Assembly: GCA_039881045.1 (NCBI GenBank)
Contig: JAYWVB010000007.1
Coordinates: 1,054,001-1,118,000 of the forward strand
DNA length: 64,000 nucleotides
Direction: 5' to 3'
From: Chaetomium olivaceum
Taxonomy: Eukaryota > Ascomycota > Sordariomycetes > Sordariales > Chaetomiaceae
In this document: positions 1 to 10,862 of the stretch, one piece after another
Layout of the letters: each line of letters opens with the position of its first letter
How positions within the stretch are numbered: position 1 is the first letter of the stretch
Position numbers and translations under genes: made by a program
Notes under the pieces: generated by a model
The model's database searches: none
Seen by the model: the letters and a program-made list of their open reading frames with translations, nothing else
What the model was told of the DNA's origin: nothing

Positions 1-592
1 CTCTCGTCTTGGAAATACCAGAGGCTATGGCACATGACAGCTGAGTCGATGAAACTGCCGGCTGGAGCATCCAGCGCTGCGAGATAAGATGGCGTATCGT
101 AGGGGAGGTAGGAGATACGAGACCCCAGGACGGATTTGCGGATGTGCTCGTGAGCCTCCCTCATGGTGAACGGATGGCCATAATCCTGCTGCGCCGGGTC
201 GATGGCGGTGACGTGCCCGCTGTTGCCAACCTTGAGTGCCAGAACAAGACACGATTCCCCTTGTCCACAGCCGATATCCAAAACCCTCTCCCCTTGGCGT
301 ACACCCCATGAATCGACTAGGGCTAGGCGCTGCCTAAACCTTGGCTCGTGGAATTTCGCGACTAGAGCAGGCTTGTGAAGAGAACAGGCGAGTAGGGTTT
401 TCAGCTGTTGCTCTCTTATCCTGGTATTCTGTAAAAGCGGGGGAGCCGGGAGCAGTGTTGCTGACGACAGACTGGCCGAAGGTGATCGTGACGTGAAGGA
501 CCGTTGTCTGCAAGACGGGCGTTTAGTCTTGGGCACTTTATACGATGGATATTTGGGACGCCCAGAAATGGTAGCAAAACTTTCAATGCCAT
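1..592 (-). CDS. Class I SAM-dependent methyltransferase, 3' end cut by window edge
   Basis: Translating the minus strand from about position 540 down to 1 gives a methyltransferase-like protein. It has motif I LDIGCGQGES (around 265-295), an acidic end of strand 2 (TAIDPAQQ, around 205), and a segment like SAVMCHSLWYF before the edge, where a methyltransferase fold is expected to continue. The C-terminal part lies outside the window. The likely start is the ATG at 592-590, which sits in a very strong context (GCCACCATGG). Its frame does not run directly into the methyltransferase frame. A one-base shift in the GGG run near 562 would connect them, matching the homopolymer breaks seen in other genes here. 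The substrate cannot be told. The fold assignment is solid; the start is an inference. Confidence 0.65.
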
Positions 593-2008
593 GGTGGCTT
601 AGGCCGTGGACGCAACAATTACCGACCTACATGTAGCGGAGGCGCCCCGGAAAAGGAGCCGCTGCGCCGGTCTATGGCCACGGAAACCACTAGTATCGCC
701 TAACTTGGCGCAAGGTGACTTTGTTCGCGAGCCAGAGCAAAAGCTTTCCTCTCATCTAAGATCAGCACCACGACTAACTAGTAATGCACCCATACACTTT
801 GACATTTACACGAGTCTCCCAGGTATAACTTCATATTTGGTAAGATTCCTACCGTGGGCACAACGTGGACATCGGAGTTTGAGAGAACATAAGGACATTG
901 GGAATGGCGAGTTTACGACTCTTTGGGACGCTAGTCTGCCGTAGATGGAAAAGTTGAAAGGGGGGGCGGGCGTTTGTGAGTGGTAGATATTACTAGGTAG
1001 CTATATCCACCTACCTAAGGTAGGTAACTTTGAGAACTTGATAAGTTCACCTGAAGCCAGCAAAAATACAGCCTTTGCACATTGAAGATCATCACCTTAG
1101 CGAATAATGCAAGTCATCCAGAAGTGACCATCCAGTCCATTGAATGGTATCGCATGCATGATGTACCTACGTAACCACCCTTTCGGCCATGATTTGAGTG
1201 GATTCTCGGACCGTCCATAACTTCCTGAAATTGGCGCATATGCAACCGTTGATGGTGCTGGCAACATTGCTTGACAAACCTTGTCCCTGTATGGTGTCCT
1301 GGGCGACGTGATCCATTTGGCGCACTCATGCAGAATTTGGCACGGCGCCAAAGCTGGCGCCAGGCGGCTGCTAGATCTTGTCGCGATGCGCCAACCTACA
1401 GATTACATACCGGGGTTGGGGTTGACTGGGTTTGCGCATCATTATTTGTCGCTAATGGAATTTGCATGTGCAGGTAAAATGTGGCTTTGTGTGCGGATGG
1501 AGTTCACTGGCAAGCGGCTCGGTCGAGTCCCGTACCTCGCCATGCTGACCCAAGGAGGACGAGAGATGTTTCCCTGTGAGACTACTTTAGCTTTGGTATG
1601 TACCTACATACATGTACATCAACCCGCCATAGCAACTACCCTGGGCGCGCATCAGCACCCAGGCTTATAGATGTTCGAAAATGCCTACCTAGGTTAGCCG
1701 ATGAGCTCTCGCCATACGCCCGTTAAAGTCAAGGGTGAGCGAGTGACAGCCAGCTACCGTACCTGATTATTCTCAAGACTGCTCAGGCGGTTGGGCGGGA
1801 CGATGATTTCCAGCTTACTTTCCGCGACAAGTAGCGGCCTTTCTCGGTTATCAGGTAGATTGCCTATACCCTGTCCTTTCTGCAGAAACAGGCCGACAGT
1901 GGTTTCAGAACCTGGTCGCCGATAAACCACCTCCCTCGCTGTGCCGCTCTCACTACAATTGATGCCTCGAATTTGAAACCAATTGGAACCGTGCCGCGGC
2001 CCACAGCC
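593..2008. other. Gene-free stretch
   Basis: No ORF here has protein-like composition or splice structure; the longest (606-944) is Arg/Leu-rich and unsupported. There are several CTACCTAGGTAGG-type short palindromes (for example around 1009-1025), which recur in other intergenic parts of the window. Confidence 0.5.
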
Positions 2009-2054
2009 TGTAACGTATATTATAAGCGAGCCGAACATATAAGCGAGCCGAACA
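2009..2054. repeat. Left terminal inverted repeat of the pogo-like element
   Basis: This 46-bp tract matches the reverse complement of 3850-3895 base for base. The first and last bases lie outside the TA duplication and may match by chance. It contains two tandem 17-bp subunits, which could be paired transposase binding sites. Confidence 0.9.
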
Positions 2055-3891
2055 CTTTCCACCGCTCTACCGACACTATTCCCAATTACCACACAACAAC
2101 GCTAGGAAATGACTACAATTACATTAGAAGAAGCCGAATCAGAGGCTTCCCCAGCCTCCTGGCAGGTACGCGCATTATGGCCGGGCTTGCCGCATACCCC
2201 ACAGCGCCGAACCTTCCTCTGACCCCCCCCTGCACTACTACCATCTGGCTGTATATCTTCTCCTGCCCTCCCACCTACAGCCTTCTGGTCCGCAAGACCC
2301 TGTGCCTCTTGCACAGTAAGTGACCCTCCAAGCTGTACACGTGTCCGTTTGGCCCTCCGCCGCTTGCTTAGTGCCTCGTTGGCCTTGCGGAGCGAAGACA
2401 CCTCTGACTCAAGAAGGGCTACCTGGTGCATTACAGCCATTGTCCCTTTGGTAAGCTGGTCAACGGCGGCCAACATCGAAGCTGGGGAGCTACCTTGATG
2501 GTTGGCAATACGAGTCCTGATAAGCTTTGACTGCGAGTCGGCTTCTTTGGGGTTGTGCGGTGTCTTGGAAGCCCAGGGTTTGATAGTGCCGGCAGTACTA
2601 GGCCGCGAGTTTGGGGGCGATGGTGTATAAAGCTTGACATCCAGCCTGGAGAGCACCCTCTCTGGGTTGTACGGAACAAGGCCAGCCCCCGCAAAGCCAC
2701 CCTGGATATTCTTCTCTGTGATAGAAGCAAAGAAGGCTTCGCGGAAAGCGCAAAGGAACTCGAGCTTGCTGATGTGGTTGACATGCGCGCGCATGAACTC
2801 CTCAACCTGGCGACCATACGCCTGCTTCAGTGGCCCAAAGCAGCCAACATCAAGTGGCTGGCACTTATGGGAAGAGTGTGCAGGCATGCAGAGTGTGATG
2901 ATATTGTTCTGCTTGCCGTACTGCTCGAACTCGGTGGAGTGGTGGCTTTCGTGACCGTCGAGAATCAACAACCGGTGCGTGCCCTTTGTCCGAGGCGCCG
3001 TATGGTGATCGAAATGCTTGATCCAATCTAGGCCAACTGCATTGGTAGTCCAGCCATTGTGGGTAGTTGCAATACGCCAGTCGAGGGGTAGGCCGCACTC
3101 CCGGTACCAGTTGGCAAGGTGATATTGCGCTGCCAAGATGATGAACGGAGGGATCGCCCAACCAAGGGCATTGACTCCCTGAATTACAGTGCCCATTCGC
3201 GGTTGCCAGGCTGGGCTAGCTTTGCCCTGCCAAAGCCATCCGAGGTTGTGACTACCATGCCCGTAGAGATGATGCCCATCATGAACCCGGTCTCATCGAA
3301 GTTGTAGATATCGTTATCCAGGATACCGTACTTAGCTATCATGTTCCGTACAAGCGTAAACCAGTCACCGATGATCTTTGGATCCTCGCACTTAGCCCTC
3401 TGGTAGTTGTATCTACGCACACGACGCATCTTGAGCTGTTTGTGGCGTTTGACAAAGTTGTGGGCCCAGAGCTTGCCGACAGGGGGTGCGTCGCGTACGC
3501 GTAGTAGTTGGTTGGCCATATCTTCTACACCACGTAGCCTAGGCGAGAAAGCTCGCGTAGAGAGGTCAAGGATGTATTGAACAATCGTCTGCTCTTCGAG
3601 ATCCGTAAGCTTGCGCGAGTTCGCTGGCAAATCGTGTCGTGCACGCTGACCAGCGCGTCGGCCGTGGAGTGTTGATACCGGGACATCGTAGAGCTTAGCT
3701 GCAGCCCTAAGGCTTATCTTCTTGTCGTTTTGGAGGCTTGAAGGGCTAAGATCACCCTCTCTTCCTTTGAAGGAGGGGACATATTGCGTTGTAGAGTTGT
3801 GGAGGAAGATGTAACGTTGAGATTGCAGGGGACCCGTTGTGGTGGAGACTGTTCGGCTCGCTTATATGTTCGGCTCGCTTATAATATACGT
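2013..3891 (-). mobile_element. pogo/Fot1-like Tc1-mariner DNA transposon, 1,879 bp
   Basis: A complete element is bounded by 46-bp inverted repeats that match perfectly by eye. TA dinucleotides flank it at 2011-2012 and 3892-3893, as expected for the TA target duplication of Tc1/mariner-superfamily elements. The ends begin ACGTATATTATAAGCGAGCC. Each terminal repeat contains the 17-mer TATAAGCGAGCCGAACA twice in tandem. The element holds one transposase gene on the minus strand. There is no obvious C-to-T decay of the kind caused by repeat-induced point mutation, and the termini are identical, so the copy looks young. The transposase frame is broken at two places (see its entry). Confidence 0.92.
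2102..3782 (-). pseudogene. pogo-type DDE transposase with C-terminal zinc knuckle, two frame breaks
   Basis: Start at ATG 3782 and stop at 2102-2104, about 560 codons once two one-base breaks are allowed for. The N-terminus has a Psq/CENP-B-type helix-turn-helix (around 3600-3780), then a second DNA-binding region (around 3420-3630). The DDE catalytic core follows, with FDETGF near 3290 and LDGHESH near 2960, and a downstream CQPLDVGCFGPLK segment near 2860 that is typical of pogo/Jerky-family transposases. The tail is basic with a coiled-coil stretch and ends in a CCHC zinc knuckle (CGVCGKPGHNARTC, around 2150-2190). The frame breaks are near 3735 (GG/CC run) and at 3192-3194 (CCC run). Each looks like a single lost base. 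They may be true inactivation or sequence error. Confidence 0.88.
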
Positions 3892-3895
3892 TACA
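3850..3895. repeat. Right terminal inverted repeat of the pogo-like element
   Basis: Reverse complement of 2009-2054 with no mismatch seen. The two tandem subunits are also present here. Confidence 0.9.
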
Positions 3896-4245
3896 TGTAA
3901 AGCTCCAGACCACTCATCGCCTATAATACATTATACACATCACCTTCGGGCCTTTCATGCCGATTCCTAAAATAGAGAGATCTTTTTAAGTTTGTAAGCT
4001 ACTTGACAATAGTCCTCGTAGAATGCTCGAGGCCACATTGACACTACTGGTTATCATACTGTGAGGTAAAAGAGTGTATTTGTTCGAGCATCGAACGACC
4101 AAGCATGGCCGGCTCAAGCCTAGCAGCGCACTAGCCTCTAATTGATGACCAGCATCTTGTCTATCGAACCCGCTTCCAGAGCGTCCCACTACCGCCAATA
4201 CCATAGCTGCGCTGCAGCTTCGAACCCAGAAAAGATACGACCGGT
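3896..4245. other. Gene-free stretch
   Basis: 350 bp between the transposon and the stop codon of the small gene at 4246. Nothing coding is seen; it probably contains the 3' UTR of that gene. Confidence 0.4.
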
Positions 4246-4596
4246 TTAGTAAGGGTTGAGCTCAAGCTTCCAGCTCTTGAACGACCCAACGTTGACCTTA
4301 GTTTTACCGCCGTTGGCCGGGACGTTGAGGGTGTACTCATGACCCTGGAGGTTCGCTTCGGCAAAGCAGCGCACCATGGTCTTCTTCGGGGCCGTAGAGG
4401 TAAAGGCGACCTCGGTCGCCGGGTTCCCGCTGATGTTTCCAGATTCGTCGTACTTGGTCAGGAAGGCGCAGGAGCGGCCATCGCGATAGGCGTTTACGCG
4501 GATAGGTGGGGTGCTTTGAGGAACATGTTAGCATGATTCAAGTTATCTCCCAGTACATCCGGGGCAATAGCGGCCTGTGGTCAGGACTCACGGCAT
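4246..4596 (-). CDS. Small conserved-looking 90-aa protein with a 5-nt first coding exon
   Basis: Exon 1 is only ATGCC (4592-4596). It is followed by an intron with donor GTGAGT (4586-4591), branch-like GCTAAC, and acceptor AG at 4514-4515. Exon 2 (4246-4513) continues in phase to a TAA. The predicted protein is 90 aa and starts MPTPPIRVNAYRDGRSC. It has two cysteines, no signal peptide and no membrane segment; composition is Lys/Thr/Asn-rich and beta-prone. I do not recognise a family. Support comes from the strong splice signals, the even amino-acid composition and the exact phase. A tract around 4740 (CTAATATAGC) could be part of the core promoter. Confidence 0.6.
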
Positions 4597-5467
4597 TGTG
4601 GCGAGTGTGAAAAAAAGGTCGACGGGAAAGTGGTTGTTGCGTTGGAGTGTTCAAAAATTGAAGTGTGAGGTCAGAGGATGATAGCTAGTGATGATGGATA
4701 AAGAAAAGGAAAAAGGTATTAAGTAGGAGGGAGATGGCCCCTAATATAGCAAACGGTGGAAGGGATCTGCGCATGCTTAGTTAGCCAAGCACCTCTCTCC
4801 GGACACATTCCAGCCATTGGACATGGCCACAAGGATCTGACAGGCAAAGCCTTATGTCAGGGAGTATGAAACGCATGTTTTGGTATATTCACTGCCGAAA
4901 TGGTGAGCTGCCCGGTCCAAGGTTACCTGCATGCCCCAGGCATCCTCACCGCCAAGGTAGCGTACTACCTGGCAGTTTGGGCATATCCTCAGGCACTTAC
5001 CCGTTCGTTAAGAGCATGAAACTAGGCCTTTTGAACTCGGATTCTGGTTTCAACAAGCGCGACAATCCATGCCTTTTGTGAGTGAAGACCTTCTACATTG
5101 CAGTGGTGTGGGCATCTCTTTGCTGGGTACCCGAATAGGGGCACCCATCAGTTTGACAACCGTGGCCTTGTTGAGTGTCACAACCTTTGAGCCAACTCCC
5201 CCCTTATTTAGACGATGACTTGGTAGAACATTCCAGCCAACCGCGGTGTGGTCATAGCGTGGAGTTTGTCCCGTTTCAATATTACTGTCGAGTTCACGCC
5301 TTCTCGAAAGATTGATCCTTCCGGCATTTAGATCAACCTCCGAAGCGTCCGACACCAGTTGAAATTACAGCTATACTAAGGATATCTGAGCCCATTTGTG
5401 TTCATGTTATGGGTCTCAGCTTGGCCGCTGGACCTGTGCCGCTTCTTTCTTGTGCGAAACCTAAAGG

Positions 5468-5551
5468 GAACAGTACCCGGTATTCTTGGCAAGAGGCACA
5501 GTACCCGGTATTGTTGGCAAGAGGAACAGTCCCCGGTACCTTGGCAAGAAG
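5468..5551. repeat. 28-bp tandem repeat, three copies
   Basis: Three consecutive 28-bp units start at 5468, 5496 and 5524, each of the form G(A/C)ACAGTACCCGGTATT followed by TTGGCAAGAG. Copies 1 and 2 differ at two positions by eye; copy 3 is more diverged. Confidence 0.85.
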
Positions 5552-5799
5552 ATATGTCTGCCTAGTAGTTTAGGCAGGGACATATCAGGTGAGAGGCATG
5601 GTAGTAGAATACTACCTGACAAAATGAAGTCCGAGACTCGGATATTGGATGGCTCGTACCTGTTTCCAGTTTTCGCCGTTTCTCAGGGGAGGTTTCCCGT
5701 AAGACAGCCTGGGTTGGAACACCCTCATCAATCAACTTGGAGACCGCATAACTTTCCAGCGTTTTGCGTCGCCTATATTGAACAGGAGTGTGCTGTGCT

Positions 5800-6502
5800 G
5801 TCTGCAAAACTGCCAGACCAGCCACCAAAACACAAACCTACAGATTCGTAGACCTGCTTGATATGGGGACAGAACACAGGCTCGGCTGCATCAATGGGTA
5901 AACCGAGAAGTGTCCCCCTCTGATCAGAGAGAGGCGCATGCGCACATGCGCTGCAGGTTCTCACAGATGCGCGGGCACATTGCGTTCCAAAAGTCGTGAT
6001 TAAAGTGTCTGATTCCTTGCTTGAGACTAAGAGACTGGCCCATCCCGAACCTTATTATACCCAGCCGAAAATGCAACGCGCAAAACGGAAAAACAAAAGA
6101 CCCCTACCCCTGGACAGGCCAGGAGGACCCAGTTCCACCTACACTGGGGCATGCCCCAGTTCAATATTACCTCATCATAGGTCATATAAGCTTAAAATGG
6201 CACTGGCTCTGGCTCTAACGACAAGGTAGGTAAGTTTAGGTATTGGGGTGTGCCAAGAGTTGCACTTTGTTGTATGTCCATATGAGCCTTTAAAGTGGCT
6301 TTATTTTCGTAGTCAAGCAAGCAACCAGATATCGAAATCACCAGTTTTTGTGGAACGCATGCAAGAGCCGCTAATATGAGATCCAACAGTGCTTGAGTGT
6401 GTGAACCTCACTCTGGACGGAGGGTGAGACCGGTCAGCGGTTCCGTTTGATGCCTCAGGGATCCGAAAGTGGTGTTTTGGCAGTTGGTTTGGCAGTTTAG
6501 AC
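5800..6502. repeat. Possible degenerate inverted-repeat element
   Basis: The segment at 5800-5833 (CTGCCAGACCAGCCACCAAA core) and the reverse complement of 6472-6502 (CTGCCAAACCAACTGCCAAA core) share most bases. A second weaker match (GCATCAA then AACCG) lies inward on both sides. This could be the ends of a decayed MITE or hAT-type element of about 0.7 kb. No target duplication was identified. Confidence 0.25.
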
Positions 6503-6628
6503 AATGCACCTCAAACGCACACAGCGCCAACGGTTGGTCAACTGTCGCATGGGAGAAGAGATTGCTCAGAAAGGAACCTTCCGTTCGTTGCCACAAATCC
6601 TATGGTCGCAAAGGCGCTGTGCCTCCCC

Positions 6629-7246
6629 TCACGCCCCTCTCAGCGGGGGAGAATAGCTCTGAACGCTGACTTCCACGCTGCGTGCGGGAGAGGCGGCGCT
6701 GTCGTCCTTGGCGGTGACCCGATCAAGCGTGGTGTAGTTTAGAGACAAGTACAACTTTTCTCCCATGTCAGCAGCAATGACACCCTGATCTACTTGATCG
6801 AGATCGGCCAGAGCCATCCCCCACCTCACAAGGCGGCTGGCGGTCTCCAGGCTCGCCCTCGTAACTCTCACTGTAACAGAAATTCGCTCTGAACGTAAAC
6901 CCAGATGGAAGTTCGTCGACGTGGGTACCAAGGTGGACGGGCTCCAGGTCTTTCGGCATTGCCTTGATATCTTGACACGAGCGATGCAATTGAATCTTCC
7001 TACATGGCTTGCGCGTATCCCACCATAATCCCCCTTTAAATGCATACCCGTGGATACGTGGCTGTCCAGCAGATGCGTTGAAGAGTACGTAGGAGCCGGG
7101 GGTTGTTTGTTTTCCCCTTTACCCGCCTGCCCAGACAAATGGTATGCGTAATTTTAGATACTTGCCCAGAATTGCGGCGTCAGCTTGCCACAGAAAGCAA
7201 ATAACGATGGAGGCCCATCTTGGGAGTGTGCAATTGGGCCCCGCAT
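6629..7246 (-). CDS. Unrecognised protein-coding gene, frame broken and 5' end uncertain
   Basis: Two minus-strand frames read as one protein: 7118 down to about 6885 (containing YVLFNASAGQPRIHGYAFKG and DELPSGFTFRA) and about 6883 down to the stop at 6629 (containing ASLETASRLVRWGMALADLD and GEKLYLSLNYTTLDRV). One extra base in the AA run near 6883 would join them. The 5' part is unclear. A TATAAA (minus, 7341-7346) lies about 95 bp before an ATG at 7246 that opens a short Pro/Phe-rich segment, so an intron or another break around 7120-7160 is likely. I do not recognise the family. Coding character is judged from composition and from continuity across the shift. Confidence 0.42.
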
Positions 7247-8302
7247 TGTAGCTGTGGCAGCCTTTGATGATTCATCCACGACAAACAGCCAAGACAGCCG
7301 AAGATGCTCGCTCGGAAAGGCTGAACTCCAAGTTCCGGGTTTTATAATCTGCCGGTCGATGTACCGAGTGAAGTCGAATTCCCGTTAGAAATATTGGAAA
7401 GAAGCAATTCTTGTGCATCCAGCTTTGCTTGAGGGCAGCCCAATCGACCCGCTAAATGCTCAATTGTCGCCGTCCATGCCTCGGCCTGCGGGGCGGTTTG
7501 GGAAGAAAGGGAGGGGCTTCCAGGTCCGAAATTCCCTGCATCGGATCTCACATGTGACATTCGGAGCCAGTCAGCCAGTCTCAGTGCAGACCGTCTGCAG
7601 GGCAGTGGCTCCCCGCCCTGTTTGCGCCCCATCCAACCATGTGGAAGACCCCCAAACGGGCCCCGACACTGTGGGGGCCTTTTTTTGGGATGGATTTTCC
7701 TGCCGTTGGCATCTGATCTCATCCCGTCTCGCTGGGCATTTCTCCCGCCATCCCGCTCAGCTGACGTTGTCCCACCTGAAAAGACCCAAGAACCTCGTTT
7801 TGCAACCATGCCAGTCTCCCAGCACAGTAATTAAACTCTGCACATCAGATGCAGTTCCTACTCCTAAATATCAGATATTGCAACTCCTAGCCCGGCGCCG
7901 CGCCGCGCCGCAACATTTGATATCTATCATTGCCCCTCTACCCGCTTCTCGGGACGGGCATTTGATCCTGACGCCGAACGACACCAAACCGGGCGAAACT
8001 GGAACCTCCCACGGCGGTCGACCAAAAACAGTTTGCTTTCCGTCCGGCGACTGCTAAAGAATTGGATGCCGGGTGGCTTCCCGTAGTTCTTAGTCGACGA
8101 CCGCGGGATTGAATCGACAACCGAAGACATCGAACGAGCGACCGAGCAGAGAGAACACACGGCACCGCCCGCGGGTGGACGAGACGATCGGAAAAGATAT
8201 TGAATTGAACACGCGATTGGCATAGTCTTCGATACCAATGTCAAATTGATCCTGACGACCGGCACCGCTGGTTTCTCCCATTTGTGGTCAACAAGAGCAA
8301 AG
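7247..8302. other. Intergenic region upstream of opi1
   Basis: No gene is supported. It contains a GC-only stretch around 7890-7912 (repeated GCGCC) and probably holds the divergent promoters of the 6.6-kb gene and the Opi1 gene. Confidence 0.4.
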
Positions 8303-10216
8303 ATGGAGGAGGAGCAGGGTCGCAGTCACATGCTGGTCGCCGACCGCCCGCCACTGACGCAACCGCAACCTGCACCACCAAGAGCGGATTCGGGGCCACA
8401 TGGGGCCGCAATGCAGCAAACCACCGGCTCGTCGGGATTGCCCGCAGATGCACCAAGAGAAAACACAGGGCTGCTCTCCCCGGCCATGTTGCCGACGAGT
8501 CCAACCTGCCGAACGGCTACTCGGCCCAGAGAAATGCGCCGGCGTCGTCGCTCCAACTACCCCCTCTCGCACTGTCTTTCCCGACCGACGCAACGACCGA
8601 ACTCCCTCCCATCCAGCCATCGCGAGAGCTATCCGCGGGCCCTTCGGCCCACACCTTGCCGCCGCTCTCTTCGTTGACCGGCGCCCGCGGCCATGCACCG
8701 CTCCCGAAGCCGCCAGACCCGACCCATTCCGCCCCGCAGCCAACGAACCACTGGCCCAGCCTCAACCCCTTCACAACATATTACAAACCGAGCTACCTCG
8801 ACCCAGTAGAGTCACCGCCGAGCATGTCGTCGGACCTGGGCCCTAGCCGTAGCGTGAGCCTGGATGACCCCGACGTCAGGATTGCCGCCGAGGCACTGGG
8901 CCAGATGAGAACAGGTGTGTGGTCAACATTAACCCTAAGGAATACTTCAATACTAATCCTTCATCTTCCCAACAGAGTGTGCATCCTCGCCCCGCAAAAC
9001 ATCCAGAGACTACAAGACGGCGAGTCCCTCGCCCCACAGGAGCAACGGCAGCAGAAATGCCGAACCACTACTGTCGCTCATCACGACGTCATATCCACTG
9101 CTGGGAACGACGATCGAAGGCGCTGCTTCTGCCTACAACAGCGGCAAGAATTACTCGCCCCACATCAAGTCGGGTGCCGAGTACGTCGAAAGTCTGGTCA
9201 AACCAGCGGTGGAAACGGTGGGTCGGAAAACAGGTGTCGAGGGGGGTATGAGGTGGCTCTTTTCGATGCGGGGCCGGAAGCAGCGGTCGTCAACGGACAT
9301 CGAGACGGACGAGCGCGGGAACAACAAGCGCCGCAGGTCCGACAGGCACGACAAAGGGAAGGAAGCCGCGCGCGGCTCCCCGCACGACTCGGGTGCCGAC
9401 GGCGAGGACCGGCGCATGTCAGTCAGCACCGTCGATACGCTCCCCGCCTATGACGACCAGAAATCGCCCGCTTACACCGAAGCCGTCGAGGACCAGACGA
9501 CGCCATCCCCTCCGGGTGCTTCCCAACAGTGGGGCCAGCGGTTCGTTGTCACCACCTCCGGGCTGGGGGTCGCCATGAAGCAGGAGAGCATGAAGAGCCT
9601 GAAGTACTGCCTCGGGGTGGTGAAAGACACCAACGGCTACCTCAGCGACGTTCTAGTCAAACTCAAACGCGCCATTGCCGAGTACGACCTCGTATCCCAG
9701 GCCAACAGCAGCGAGCAGAGCAGCACGGCAGACGGCCGCCGCCCAGCCGCCGCCACAGCCGAAGACCGCAGCAGACTGATTCAACACATGAACGAGCTCC
9801 GCGACGAACTCTTCCGCGTCATCCACCGCTCCGTGCAGACCGTATCCAAGTACACGGGCGGCGCCCTCCCCGAGAACGCCCGCAATCTCGTCCACAGCCA
9901 GCTGATGAGCCTACCGGGACGGTACCAGTTCCATTACATGCGGGAGTCGGAGACGCGGCGCGACGAAGACGCGGGCCCGGGCGCGCGCACCCGCGACAGC
10001 GCCCACCTGGCGCTGCTGTTCGCCAAGGAGGCGCTGCAGATGATGACGCAGGTTGGGGAGGTGCTCACCCGCACGGTTGTGAGCGCCGAGCAGTGGTGTG
10101 AGACGTTGTACAAGGAGAAGAATGAACAGGCGCCGTCCCCGCATGCCGCCGACCGGCCGCTGCCGACGGGGGCTGCGGTTGCTGCTGCGGACCAGGATAT
10201 TGATATGTCTGGGTAG
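8303..10216 (+). CDS. opi1: Opi1-family transcriptional repressor of phospholipid synthesis
   Basis: Opi1 in yeasts represses inositol/choline-responsive phospholipid genes and shuttles between ER membrane (bound to phosphatidic acid) and nucleus. Exon 1 is 8303-8914 and exon 2 8976-10216. The intron is 8915-8975 (GTGTGT, branch TACTAAT, AG). Opi1-like features include a Ser/Pro-rich N-terminus with LPPLSSLTG and the block NHWPSLNPFTTYYKPSYLDP. Next come SVSLDDPDVRIAAEALG and LLSLITTSYPLLGTTI with AYNSGKNYSPHIKSGAEYVE, then ETVGRKTGVEGGMRWLF. A C-terminal helical domain follows (VTTSGLGVAMKQESMKSLKY to VLTRTVVSAEQWCETLYKEK). I chose ATG 8303 because its frame gives the family-like Pro-rich start. 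The frame changes at the CC run 8501-8502, where one missing C makes 617 codons fit exactly. Reading from 8284 in the later frame gives a less plausible N-terminus. Confidence 0.9.
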
Positions 10217-10862
10217 GCGTTGCGGAACGGAAGTGGGTGGGTTGTGATGGTGTTTTTGTTTGTTTGTTGGGTTTGGGTGAGCAATGGGGCGGTTAGAGGA
10301 GGGCGGAAAAAGAAGAACCGTGGCGCCCACTTCGGGATCCCTTTTCCAATTGTTATATGCTGGAACGTCTTTTTTTTTTTTTTTTTTTTTGTTTTCTCGT
10401 CATGGAAGACGCGGCTGCTCGACGACAGTCTCCCCTACATTCTTTTGTTTTCGTTTGTTTGTCTTTGTTTTGTATCGTTATTAGTACCCCAGATACCAAA
10501 TGGCATGCCTGATTTTCGCTTCGCAATTCTGTAACTATTCGGGCTGTCGGTTACGAGCGATTCGCAGGCTTTTTAAACAGACCGTTGGCGAACTGCCTCC
10601 ATTTCATTGCCATACGAGGATGCTCGTGGGTGTACATGTACGCCCAAGTCCGGGACAAGGGATCAGACTTTCTTTCCTATAGAAAATTCGAGGGCTTATG
10701 CAGACAGTACCGTTAATCTACGCGGGTTAGGGTTTCACGTTTGAGCGATCAATTCAAATCAAGTACGCCATATTTTGTAATGAATCAACATTCACTTCAT
10801 CCGTACGTCGGTCATCAAAACTGTTACATGCTGGCTCGCCGAGCATCCCATAAAAACAAACG
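10217..10862. other. Intergenic region with a poly-T tract
   Basis: Contains a run of 21 T (10370-10390) and T/G-rich 3' UTR-like sequence after opi1. No coding sequence is seen. Confidence 0.5.
10370..10390. repeat. Poly-T tract
   Basis: Uninterrupted run of 21 T, about 155 bp after the opi1 stop codon. Confidence 0.9.

Larger units (their letters stand above)
4597..6628. other. Gene-poor stretch with repeats
   Basis: No convincing gene. A minus ORF at 5050-5355 has acceptable composition but no start, splice or family support. The stretch holds a 28-bp tandem repeat (5468-5551) and a weak inverted repeat pair (5800-5833 and 6472-6502). Confidence 0.4.

Noticed and set aside
25..309. Minus-strand 94-codon ORF starting MGCTPRGEG
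   Set aside because: It is the shadow of the methyltransferase frame, which shows the real SAM motif in another phase.
606..944. 112-codon + strand ORF
   Set aside because: Composition is not protein-like, with no splice, promoter or family support.
5050..5355. 101-codon minus ORF with fairly even composition
   Set aside because: Stop codon just upstream, no family, no intron signals, and it lies in a repeat-rich gene desert.
7413..8057. 214-codon + ORF
   Set aside because: Pro/Arg/Ser-biased product of a GC-rich promoter region; no motif or context.
8284..8500. Alternative start MVNKSK for opi1 in the downstream frame
   Set aside because: The N-terminus is Arg/His/Cys-rich and unlike the family. 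The other frame from 8303 gives a Pro-rich start and fits after a single-base correction.
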